From Labrys monachus (GTDB taxonomy: Bacteria > Pseudomonadota > Alphaproteobacteria > Rhizobiales > Labraceae), in contig NZ_JAUSVK010000001.1 in the NCBI RefSeq assembly GCF_030814655.1, forward strand, positions 1,507,501 through 1,571,500: a stretch of DNA of 64,000 nt, in the 5' to 3' direction. The translations under genes were made by a program, and so were the position numbers. How positions within the stretch are numbered: the stretch's first letter is position 1; every line of letters begins with the position of its first letter. The notes beneath the pieces are model-generated. The model was not told the DNA's origin. It made no database searches and saw only the letters and a list, made by a program, of their open reading frames with translations. This document shows, piece after piece, positions 45,223 through 53,096 of the stretch.

Positions 45223-46449
45223 ATGAAGATGCGAGGAAACGGCAAGGGTCTCCTGTTCGCCGCGGCCCTGGCGGCATGCGCCGGCGCGGCCTTTCACGGC
45301 CCGGCCGAAGCCCAGGACAAGAAGTTCAAGATCTATCTGAGCATGAGCTACAGCGGCAACGGCTACCAGACCGAGACCTCGAATCTGATCAAGGCCCTGG
45401 CCGCGACGCCGCCCTACGACAAGATGGTCGAGCTCAAGACCGTGATCTCCGGCACCGACGTCCAGGCCCAGGCCTCGGCCTATGAGAGCATGATCTCGGC
45501 CGGCGCCGATGCCATCATCACCTTCCCGATCTCGGCGACCGGCCTCAACCGGGCGATCCACCACGCCTGCGAGAAGCACGTCCTCGTCTATACCTACAGC
45601 GCGACCGTGACCGAGCCCTGCGCCCGCACCGTGAGCTACATCACCGCCGGCTTCGCCCAGAATACGGCCCAGTGGCTGGTCAATACGCTGAACGGCAAGG
45701 GCAAGGTGTTCATCGACCGCGGCGTGCCCGGCAATTCCGTCGACAAGATGAACTATGACGGTGCGATGAGCGTCTTCAAGAAATATCCGGGCATCCAGAT
45801 CATCGCCGAATATTACGGCATGTGGAGCAGCCAGGCGACGCAGCAGGAGACCGCCAAGGCGCTCGCCGCCCATCCGGACGTCGACGCCGTCTTCGGCGAG
45901 AATGGCGAGGACGGCATCGTCAAGGCCATGCTCGCAGCGGGCATGCAGAAGCTCGTTCCGGTGACCGGCGAGAACACCAACGGCTTCCGCCTCGCGCTCG
46001 CCAATCCCGATCTGCGGAAGCGGGGCCTCACCGGCATCTCCTCGGGCGATCCCATCAACGTCTCCGGCTATGCCTTCAAGCTGATGATGGAGGAACTGAC
46101 CGGCAAGCGGAAGGTGAGCGTCCACAACATCGAATATCCGCTGCCCTGGGTGCCGGCCGACAAGGTCAAGGTCTGCGCGGGCGACAAGTTCGAGGATGGC
46201 TGCAATGCCTTCCCGGCCGACAAGGTGCCGGACAGCTTCAACACGGAAGTGTTCGATCCGGTGCTGACGCCGGAGCTTTCGCTCACCTCCGCGCTCAACG
46301 GCACGCCGACGCCGGGCGCCACCATCCAGCCGCTGCCCGGCGATATCGTCAGGCAGGCGCCCGACGTGCCCGGCATCAATTGCGGCAAGTGCGAAGCGCC
46401 GGCCGACCTGTTCAAACTGACCAAGGTGCAGGCGACGGTCCAGCCCTGA
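45223..46449 (+). CDS. Sugar ABC transporter substrate-binding protein, cysteine-containing
   Basis: The 408-residue periplasmic protein has a signal peptide ending PAEAQDKKF and a type I binding-protein fold (KIYLSMSYSGNGYQTETSNL, then YESMISAGADAIITFPISAT and AVFGENGEDGIVKAMLAAGM). It is about 80-100 residues longer than RbsB, with an extended C-terminus. It has six mature cysteines (HHACEKH, TEPCART, KVCAGDKFEDGCNAF, INCGKCEAP), unusual for this fold, which suggest three disulfides. GGGAAGAAAA precedes the ATG. It follows the permeases and should define the ligand of the system. Confidence 0.9.
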   Translation: MKMRGNGKGLLFAAALAACAGAAFHGPAEAQDKKFKIYLSMSYSGNGYQTETSNLIKALAATPPYDKMVELKTVISGTDVQAQASAYESMISAGADAIITFPISATGLNRAIHHACEKHVLVYTYSATVTEPCARTVSYITAGFAQNTAQWLVNTLNGKGKVFIDRGVPGNSVDKMNYDGAMSVFKKYPGIQIIAEYYGMWSSQATQQETAKALAAHPDVDAVFGENGEDGIVKAMLAAGMQKLVPVTGENTNGFRLALANPDLRKRGLTGISSGDPINVSGYAFKLMMEELTGKRKVSVHNIEYPLPWVPADKVKVCAGDKFEDGCNAFPADKVPDSFNTEVFDPVLTPELSLTSALNGTPTPGATIQPLPGDIVRQAPDVPGINCGKCEAPADLFKLTKVQATVQP

Positions 46450-46480
46450 GCGGGCCGCCGCCCTGCGTCGTGCATCCCTG

Positions 46481-46507
46481 CGCTGCGGCCCCTGACGGGC
46501 CGCAGCG
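46481..46507 (+). terminator. Intercistronic hairpin after the binding-protein gene
   Basis: CGCTGCGGCCC at 46481-46491 pairs perfectly with 46497-46507 across a five-base CTGAC loop, 31 bases after the binding-protein stop and 24 bases before the amidohydrolase start. Only two T residues follow, so it may be a partial terminator or an RNA-stabilising hairpin that raises binding-protein levels relative to the downstream gene. Confidence 0.6.
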
Positions 46508-46531
46508 TTCCCGCGAGAAGGAAGCGCTCCC

Positions 46532-47407
46532 ATGACCATCCCCGTCTGCGCGCCGGCCCGGCCCGCCGGCCGCAAGCCCCGCCTCGACCTGCCGGCCGGT
46601 GCCGTGGATTGCCATTTCCACGTCTTCGGCCCCGAATCCGCCTATCCCTACGCCCCCGGCCGGAGCTATACGCCGCCGGACGCGCCCCTCCTCGCCTATG
46701 AGGAACTCGCCGGAACGCTCGGCTTCTCGCGCGGGGTGATCGTGCAGCCGAGCGTGTACGGCCTCGACAACCGCCGGACGCTGGAGGCGGTGCGGCGGAG
46801 CCGGCTGCCGATGCGGGCGGTGGTGGTGCTCGACCCCGAAATCTCCGACGCCGAGCTCGAGGCGCTGCACCGCCAGGGGGCGAGGGGCGTCCGGTTCAAC
46901 CTGCTCTTCAAGGCCGGCCTGACGATCGAGGCCGCGGGCCGCCTCGCCGAGAGGATTCGTCCCCTCGGCTGGCATCTCCAGTTCCTCGCCGACGTCTCGG
47001 CGATCGAAGACCTCGCCGGCCTCGTCGCCGGCCTCGGCGTGCCCGCTGTCTTCGACCATCTCGGCCATGTGCCGGCCGCCAAGGGGATTGCCGATCCCGG
47101 CTTCCAGGCGCTCCTCGGCCTGGTCCGCGAGGGACGAGCCTGGGTGAAGCTCTCGGGCAGCTATCGCGTGACGGGACGCCGTCACACGCCCTATGACGAT
47201 GCCGCGCCCTTTGTCTCGGCGCTCGTCGAGGCGGGCCCGCACCAGCTGCTGTGGGGAACCGACTGGCCGCATCCCTCGATCGGGGTGCCGATGCCGGACG
47301 ATGCGGATCTCGTCGACATGTTCGGCGAGTGGGTGACCGACGAGGCGCTGCGCCAGGGCATCTTCGTCGACAATCCCGAACGGCTGTATGGTTTTGCCGA
47401 GGCGTGA
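46532..47407 (+). CDS. Amidohydrolase-superfamily lactonase-like protein
   Basis: The 291-residue TIM-barrel protein belongs to the amidohydrolase_2 group that contains 2-pyrone-4,6-dicarboxylate lactonase, 4-sulfomuconolactone hydrolase and D-galactarolactone isomerase. It shows GAVDCHFHVFGPESAYPYAP with the HxH metal motif near residue 27, the central GVRFNLLFKAG, VFDHLGHVP, WVKLSGSYRV and the catalytic-aspartate strand LLWGTDWPHPSIGVP. It follows the ABC importer in the same direction and probably acts on a lactone made from the imported compound. Exact substrate is unknown. Confidence 0.87.
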   Translation: MTIPVCAPARPAGRKPRLDLPAGAVDCHFHVFGPESAYPYAPGRSYTPPDAPLLAYEELAGTLGFSRGVIVQPSVYGLDNRRTLEAVRRSRLPMRAVVVLDPEISDAELEALHRQGARGVRFNLLFKAGLTIEAAGRLAERIRPLGWHLQFLADVSAIEDLAGLVAGLGVPAVFDHLGHVPAAKGIADPGFQALLGLVREGRAWVKLSGSYRVTGRRHTPYDDAAPFVSALVEAGPHQLLWGTDWPHPSIGVPMPDDADLVDMFGEWVTDEALRQGIFVDNPERLYGFAEA

Positions 47408-47600
47408 GCCCCTCTCTGGCCGCCATGCCTTACGGCAACGGCGCGCCCAGCCGGGCGGAACCGGTGCGCTCACGCAAAATTGCGAAGACGCGAGGCCCGA
47501 TCGCAGGGCAGGAGTTCCTTGCGTCACTGCGCCGCCCGCGGGCCCCGATGAGGGGGACTGTGGCGGCGCGCCATTCTGCCATTTGCCTGGAGCGTTCGAG

Positions 47601-48476
47601 ATGACCAATCCGCCCGACTACACGCCGCCGAAGGTCTGGACCTGGAACAAGGAGAGCGGCGGGCGATTCGCCAACATCAACCGCCCGATTTCCGGACCGA
47701 CGCACGAGAAGGATTTGCCGGTCGGCCGCCATCCGCTCCAGCTCTATTCCCTGGCGACGCCCAACGGCGTCAAGGTCACGGTGATGCTGGAGGAGCTCCT
47801 GGCCCTCGGCCATGGCGGCGCGGAATACGATGCCTGGCTGATCAAGATCGGCGACGGCCAGCAGTTCGGCAGCGGCTTCGTCGGCGTCAATCCCAACTCC
47901 AAGATCCCGGCGCTGATGGACCGCAGCGGCCCGAAACCGATCCGCGTGTTCGAATCCGGCGCGATCCTGCTCTATCTCGCCGAGAAGTTCGGAGCGTTCC
48001 TGCCCGCCGACATCGGCACGCGCGCCGAATGCCTGTCCTGGCTGTTCTGGCAGATGGGCAGCGCGCCCTATCTCGGCGGCGGCTTCGGCCATTTCTATGC
48101 CTATGCGCCGACGAAGATCGAATATGCGATCGATCGCTTCGCCATGGAGACCAAGCGCCAGCTCGACGTGCTCGACCGGCGCCTCGCCGACAATGCATAT
48201 CTGGCCGGCAGCGACTACACCATCGCCGACATCGCCGTCTGGCCCTGGTATGGCGGCCTCGTCAAGGGATGGCTCTACGAAGCGGCGGAGTTCCTCTCGG
48301 TGCAGGACTACAAGAATGTCCAGCGCTGGGCCGACACGATCGGCAGCCGGCCGGCAGTGCAGCGCGGGCGTATGGTCAACCGCACCTTCGGCGAGCCGTC
48401 GAGCCAGCTGCACGAGCGCCACGACGCCGGCGATTTCGATACGAAGACGCAGGACAGACTGGCGGCCGGGAGCTGA
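47601..48476 (+). CDS. yghU: YghU-like glutathione S-transferase
   Basis: The 291-residue protein matches E. coli YghU (288 residues), a nu-class GST that binds two glutathiones and reduces disulfides. Segments include YTPPKVWTWNKESGGRFANI at the start, LYSLATPNGVKVTVMLEELL with the TPNG glutathione loop, FGSGFVGVNPNSKIPALMD, RVFESGAILLYLAEKFGAFL and SDYTIADIAVWPWYGGLVKG. GGAG precedes the ATG at 47601. It lies 193 bases after the amidohydrolase, so it may have its own promoter. Confidence 0.93.
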   Translation: MTNPPDYTPPKVWTWNKESGGRFANINRPISGPTHEKDLPVGRHPLQLYSLATPNGVKVTVMLEELLALGHGGAEYDAWLIKIGDGQQFGSGFVGVNPNSKIPALMDRSGPKPIRVFESGAILLYLAEKFGAFLPADIGTRAECLSWLFWQMGSAPYLGGGFGHFYAYAPTKIEYAIDRFAMETKRQLDVLDRRLADNAYLAGSDYTIADIAVWPWYGGLVKGWLYEAAEFLSVQDYKNVQRWADTIGSRPAVQRGRMVNRTFGEPSSQLHERHDAGDFDTKTQDRLAAGS

Positions 48477-48662
48477 ATGGCGGCGCATGGGATGACGCAA
48501 AAAGAGCGATGGTCCTCCCGACCGAAGCCATCGCTGTCTTGAACCGTGTGCGCCGATCGCCTAATCTCAGAGGCGACAATCGTTTCCGCAGGATGTGCGC
48601 CGCCATGGATTTCCACCCGATCGCAATGCCGATTTGCCTTGCTTCCGGGGATTTTGCCGTCC

Positions 48663-50255
48663 ATGTCCGCCTCCATCGTGCTGTCCGATCTTTCCTGGTC
48701 CACGCCTGACGGCCGGCCGCTCTTCTCCCATCTCGATCTCACTTTCGGCGCCGAGCGGACTGGCCTCGTCGGCCGCAACGGCGTCGGCAAATCGACGCTC
48801 CTGGCGATGATCGCCGGCGAGAGGCAGCCCCGATCCGGGACGATATCCGTCGGCGGCAGCTTCGGCCTGCTGCGCCAGAGCGTTCGGGCGGAGCCCGGCG
48901 AGACGATCGCCGGGCTGTTCGGCGCGACCGAGGCGCTCGCCGTGCTGCGGCGGGCGGAGGCGGGGGAGGCCGATGCGGACGAGATCGCCGCCGCCGACTG
49001 GATGCTGGAGACCCGCATCGCCGCCGCGCTCGCAAAAGTGGGCCTCGACGCGGCGGCGCAGACGCCTCTCGCCGCGCTGTCCGGCGGGCAGCGCACCCGC
49101 GCCGGGCTCGCAGCCCTCGTCTTCGGGGAGCCCGACTTCCTCATCCTGGACGAGCCGACCAACGATCTCGACCGGGACGGCCGCGCCGCCGTGATCGAGC
49201 TCGTCGCCGGCTGGCAGGCGGGCGCCATCATCGTCAGCCACGACCGGGAACTGCTGGAGACCGTCGACGCCATCGTCGAGCTGACCTCGCTCGGCGCCAC
49301 CCGCTATGGCGGCAATTGGAGCGGCTATCGCGAGCGCCGCGCGGTCGAACTCGCCGCCGCCCGGCACGACCTCGCCGCCGCCGAGAAGCGCGCCGGCGCT
49401 CTTGCCGATGCCGCGCAATTGTCGGCCGAACGGCAGGCCCGCAGGGACGGCGCCGGCAGGCGGCAGGCGGCGAAGGGCGGCGTGCCGCGCATCGCCCTCG
49501 GCGGGGCAAAGCAGCGCAGCGAGGCGACGGGCGGCGAAAAGGCGCGGCTCGCCGAACGCCGGCGTAGCGAGGCGCTGGAGGCGGCGGCCGCCGCGCGCGG
49601 CAGGATCGAGGTCCTCGAGGCCGTCTGCGTCAGGCTGGCGCCGACGGGACTGCCGCCGAACAGGATCGTGCTGGCGCTCGACCGCGTGACGGCCGGCCAT
49701 GTGCCGGGCAAGCCGGTCCTCCTCGACCTGTCCTTCACCGTCACCGGGCCGGAGCGCATCGCCGTGACCGGCCCCAACGGCGCAGGCAAGACGACGCTGC
49801 TCGCGCTCGTCGCCGGCACGCTCGCGCCCTGGCGCGGGACAATGCGGGTCACGACCGCGCCGGCCATGCTCGACCAGCGGGTGAGCCTGCTCGATCCGGC
49901 GATGTCGATCCGCGACAATTTCCGGCGCATCAACCCGCAGGCGGATGAGAATGCCTGCCGCGCGGCGCTCGCCCGCTTCATGTTCAGGGCCGATGCGGCG
50001 CTGCAGATGGTGGCGACGCTGAGCGGCGGGCAGATGCTGCGCGCCGGCCTCGCCTGTGTCCTCGGCGGATCGGCGCCGCCGGGGCTGCTCATCCTCGACG
50101 AGCCGACCAACCATCTCGATATCGAGGCGATCGCCGCCGTCGAGGCGGGATTGCGGGCCTATGACGGGGCGCTCCTCGTCGTCAGCCATGACGAGGCGTT
50201 CCTGGACGCCATCGGGATTTCGCGCCGGCTGGAGCTCTCCGCCGATCGCGGATAG
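48663..50255 (+). CDS. ABC-F family ATPase
   Basis: ABC-F proteins are soluble twin ATPases acting on ribosomes. The 530-residue product has domain 1 with VGRNGVGKSTLLAMIAGE, LSGGQRTRAGLAALVF and LILDEPTNDLDRDG; a charged, alanine-rich linker at about 220-330; and domain 2 with TGPNGAGKTTLLALVAGT, TLSGGQMLRAGLACVLGG and LILDEPTNHLDIEAI. I use the ATG at 48663 (MSASIVLSDLSWSTPDG). The first domain's signature and Walker B are intact. It may be of the Uup/YheS kind or a resistance type; I cannot tell. Confidence 0.92.
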   Translation: MSASIVLSDLSWSTPDGRPLFSHLDLTFGAERTGLVGRNGVGKSTLLAMIAGERQPRSGTISVGGSFGLLRQSVRAEPGETIAGLFGATEALAVLRRAEAGEADADEIAAADWMLETRIAAALAKVGLDAAAQTPLAALSGGQRTRAGLAALVFGEPDFLILDEPTNDLDRDGRAAVIELVAGWQAGAIIVSHDRELLETVDAIVELTSLGATRYGGNWSGYRERRAVELAAARHDLAAAEKRAGALADAAQLSAERQARRDGAGRRQAAKGGVPRIALGGAKQRSEATGGEKARLAERRRSEALEAAAAARGRIEVLEAVCVRLAPTGLPPNRIVLALDRVTAGHVPGKPVLLDLSFTVTGPERIAVTGPNGAGKTTLLALVAGTLAPWRGTMRVTTAPAMLDQRVSLLDPAMSIRDNFRRINPQADENACRAALARFMFRADAALQMVATLSGGQMLRAGLACVLGGSAPPGLLILDEPTNHLDIEAIAAVEAGLRAYDGALLVVSHDEAFLDAIGISRRLELSADRG

Positions 50256-50362
50256 CGGCAAGGCGGCGGCGGGCCGGGGCGGAATTGACACCCATCGCTC
50301 CCACGACTATTCCTACCTCATTGTCCTACCAATAGAATTTGGCCTTCCAACCGGCAAATGAC

Positions 50363-51577
50363 ATGAATGACGACAACGCCGCCTATTGGCGGCGCAACCT
50401 GATCGTGTGCCTTTTCGGCTCCTTCTCGACGATCGTGGCGATGACGCTGATGCTGCCGTTCCTGCCGCTCTATGTGGAGCATCTCGGCGTGACGGGGCAT
50501 GCGGCGATCGTGCAATGGTCCGGCATCGCCTACAGCGCCACCTTCTTCGCCGCCGCCCTGGTGGCGCCGCTGTGGGGGCGTCTCGGCGATCGCTACGGCC
50601 GCAAGTCCATGCTGGTGCGGGCGAGCCTCGGCATGGCCGTCACCATGTCGCTCATCGGCTTCTCCGCCAATATCTGGCAGCTCGTCGGCCTCCGGCTGCT
50701 GGCGGGGCTGGCGGGCGGCTATTCGTCCGGATCGACCATCCTCGTCGCGATGCAGACGCCCAAACACCGGTCCGCCTGGGCGTTGGGCGTGCTCTCCTCC
50801 GGCATCATGGCCGGCAACCTGATCGGCCCGCTGGTCGGCGGTCTCCTGCCGCCGCTGATCGGCATCCGCGAGACCTTCTGGTTCGCCGGCGCCTTCATCT
50901 TCGTCGCCTTCGTCGCGACGGTGTTCCTGATCCGGGAAACGCCGCGCCGGACGCAGGAGAGGAAGGCGCAGCCGCGCGGACGATGGGCGGACATCCCCAA
51001 CAAGGGCGCCGTCTTCGCCATGCTGGCGACGGGCCTCCTGCTGATGTTCGCGACCATGTCGATCGAGCCGATCATCACCGTCTATGTCCGCACGCTGGTG
51101 GCGGACGAGGGCCAGGTGACCTTCATCGCCGGCTTGGTGATGTCGGCGGCGGCGCTCGGCAGCATCCTGTCGGCCTCGCAGCTCGGAAAGCTCGCCGACC
51201 GCATCGGCCATTCCACCGTCATCATCCTGGCGCTCACCGTCTCGGGCCTGCTGCTGATCCCGCAGGCCTTCGTGACGGCCGGCTGGCAGCTGATCGGCCT
51301 GCGTTTCCTGATGGGTCTCGCGCTCGGTGGCCTGCTGCCCTGCATCGCCGCCGTGATCCGCCACAACGTTCCCGACCATTTCGCCGGCGCCATCCTCGGC
51401 TATTCGATATCCTCGCAATTCGCCGGCCAGGTCGCGGGGCCTCTCGTCGGCGGCTTCATCGGCGGCCATGCCGGCATGCCGGCGGTGTTCCTCGGCACCT
51501 GCATCCTCATGCTGGCGGGGGCCGCCTATAATGTGTGGGCCATCGGGTTTTCGAAACCGCATCCGGCGATGCGCTGA
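50363..51577 (+). CDS. MFS transporter (drug-efflux type)
   Basis: The 404-residue protein has twelve predicted helices. The N-terminus NAAYWRRNLIVCLFGSFSTI, the loop GRLGDRYGRKSMLVRASLGM between helices 2 and 3 (the MFS signature) and ALGVLSSGIMAGNLIGPLVG (drug-antiporter-like motif C) place it with DHA1-type exporters. The second half starts near NKGAVFAMLATGLLLMFATM. The ATG at 50363 is weakly preceded by a ribosome-binding site; an in-frame TTG at 50339 is possible. Substrate is unknown. Confidence 0.88.
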   Translation: MNDDNAAYWRRNLIVCLFGSFSTIVAMTLMLPFLPLYVEHLGVTGHAAIVQWSGIAYSATFFAAALVAPLWGRLGDRYGRKSMLVRASLGMAVTMSLIGFSANIWQLVGLRLLAGLAGGYSSGSTILVAMQTPKHRSAWALGVLSSGIMAGNLIGPLVGGLLPPLIGIRETFWFAGAFIFVAFVATVFLIRETPRRTQERKAQPRGRWADIPNKGAVFAMLATGLLLMFATMSIEPIITVYVRTLVADEGQVTFIAGLVMSAAALGSILSASQLGKLADRIGHSTVIILALTVSGLLLIPQAFVTAGWQLIGLRFLMGLALGGLLPCIAAVIRHNVPDHFAGAILGYSISSQFAGQVAGPLVGGFIGGHAGMPAVFLGTCILMLAGAAYNVWAIGFSKPHPAMR

Positions 51578-51701
51578 CGCCGCGCCGGGGGCGAGGCGGG
51601 CTGCCGTGTTGCCTTGCGCACCACCTCGACCTTGCCGGACCGGGCACAAATCCCTTTGGCCGGTCATTGCTCGGAATGCGGTGGGAAGCTATCTTTCGGG
51701 C

Positions 51702-52115
51702 ATGGGGAGTCCAGCCGAAAAAGCACGACGCATGGAACTTCGCCGCGGCGCTGGCCAGCGCCGCTGGCGGCCCGCCATGCCACCCGCCTATCACCGCGGC
51801 GCGCCCTATCGGGTGGCCCATGCCTGCTTCGAGTGCCGGATCTCCTTCAAGATCGACGTCGATATCCGGAGTTCGGATCCCGCGGACAAGCCCTGTCCTC
51901 ATTGCGGCGCCCGGCTGCACTGGATGGGGCGTTCCTTCAAGCCTCCGGGGAAACGGAACATCGCGCAATGGCGCAAGGTCGAAGCCCTGTGGCGGGCGGG
52001 GTTCCGGTTCTCGAGCTATCGCAGCCATCCCGAAGCGGAGCCGATGCCGGAGAAGCCGGGACAGGTACCGGATTTCGTGGTGCGCAACCCCAGCCATCCG
52101 TTTCGGCGCAAGTGA
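51702..52115 (+). CDS. Small zinc-ribbon hypothetical protein
   Basis: The core AHACFECRISFKIDVD and PCPHCGARLHWMGRSFKPPG carries two CxxC pairs that look like a zinc ribbon. The rest is basic, ending FVVRNPSHPFRRK. I give the ATG at 51702, but in-frame ATGs at 51732 and 51777 are equally possible; the last (MPPAYHRGAPYRVAHACFEC) gives the most natural start for the domain. I do not recognise a named family. It may bind RNA or DNA. Confidence 0.65.
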   Translation: MGSPAEKARRMELRRGAGQRRWRPAMPPAYHRGAPYRVAHACFECRISFKIDVDIRSSDPADKPCPHCGARLHWMGRSFKPPGKRNIAQWRKVEALWRAGFRFSSYRSHPEAEPMPEKPGQVPDFVVRNPSHPFRRK

Positions 52116-52136
52116 GGCGATCGCGCGCCCTCGCCA

Positions 52137-52556
52137 TCACTCCGGCAGGGTCTCGAAGACGGCGAGGCCCGGCGGGATCGTCGCCCAGTCGGGGCGACCG
52201 CGCGTGAAGATCGCCACCGTGGGACGGAAGGCGGAGGGGTCGTCCAGCGAGCCGGCATAGATCGTATGCGAATCGTCCTTGCCGACCTCGCCGCCGAAGA
52301 CGAGGCCGCCGCAGACCGGGCAGGAATTGCGCACTGCCTCGGTTCCCCGCCAGGACGTCGAGCGAAACTGCTGCGTGCGGCCGGTGAACCGCACGGCGCG
52401 ACTCGAAAAGCCCATGAAGGGAATGAAGCCCGAGCCGGAGGCCTTGCGGCAGTCGGCGCAATAGCAATGGCCGCAAAGATCGGGCTCGCCCTCCGCTTCG
52501 TACCGGACGGCGCCGCAGAGACAGCCGCCCGTATGGCGCTTGCCGGATTCGTTCAT
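52137..52556 (-). CDS. GFA-family (glutathione-dependent formaldehyde-activating-like) protein
   Basis: The 139-residue protein begins MNESGKRHTGGCLCGAVRYE and has the GFA zinc pattern: GGCLCGAVRY, HCYCADCRKASGSGF and SCPVCGGLVFGGE, giving seven cysteines placed as in the CENP-V/GFA fold. Original members react with glutathione and formaldehyde, but most are uncharacterised. The ATG at 52556 is preferred to the 12-codon longer frame. Confidence 0.9.
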   Translation of the reverse strand: MNESGKRHTGGCLCGAVRYEAEGEPDLCGHCYCADCRKASGSGFIPFMGFSSRAVRFTGRTQQFRSTSWRGTEAVRNSCPVCGGLVFGGEVGKDDSHTIYAGSLDDPSAFRPTVAIFTRGRPDWATIPPGLAVFETLPE

Positions 52557-52613
52557 GGACAAACCTAACCGGATTTCGGAGGGGAGGCGCAAGTCGGCCG
52601 AACAACGCCGCCG

Positions 52614-53018
52614 TCAGCATCTGTGGAAATAGCGATACGTATCGGGCGCGCCCATCCATTTGAAGTCGGGGGTCAGCCCGCCATGCGCCTCGATCCATCC
52701 CCTGATGTCGGGCGCATAGCCGCGCCAGAGGAGGGCGGTCGCCTCGGGAAGATGGGCGGTGTGGAATCCGAACCGCGCCTCCGGCGTCACGCAGATATGG
52801 CGGCGCGGGATATAGCCGAGCAGCACGGTGCAGGCCGACTGGCAGGGGCCGACGATCCTGACATCGACGCCGCGCGCCGCCAGGCCCTGCCAGCGCTCGG
52901 CATAGGCACGCACGCTGCCGCCATGATCGTCGGAAACCTCGACGGTCTCCGCCGCGGCGACGGCCGGCGCGGCCGAGCCGATCGCGACAAGCAAGGCAAG
53001 GAGGGCTTTGTTCGACAT
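52614..53018 (-). CDS. Secreted protein with ClpP/crotonase-like motif
   Basis: The 134-residue product has a signal peptide (SNKALLALLVAIGSAAPAVA) and a domain with DDHGGSVRAYAERWQGLAAR, then GPCQSACTVLLGYIPRRHIC and EARFGFHTAHLPEATALLWR. The small serine-containing element CQSACT followed by a beta strand and a histidine in FGFH resembles the serine and histidine context of ClpP-like proteases; this resemblance is tentative. It ends PDTYRYFHRC. The neighbours give no clue, and the role is unknown. Confidence 0.7.
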   Translation of the reverse strand: MSNKALLALLVAIGSAAPAVAAAETVEVSDDHGGSVRAYAERWQGLAARGVDVRIVGPCQSACTVLLGYIPRRHICVTPEARFGFHTAHLPEATALLWRGYAPDIRGWIEAHGGLTPDFKWMGAPDTYRYFHRC

Positions 53019-53096
53019 GCCAGCCTCGGCGGGGGCGGGAGATCGGGGGCTGCGTGCTGCCGCGCCTCCCCGCGTCGCGGCATGGCCGCAATACTA

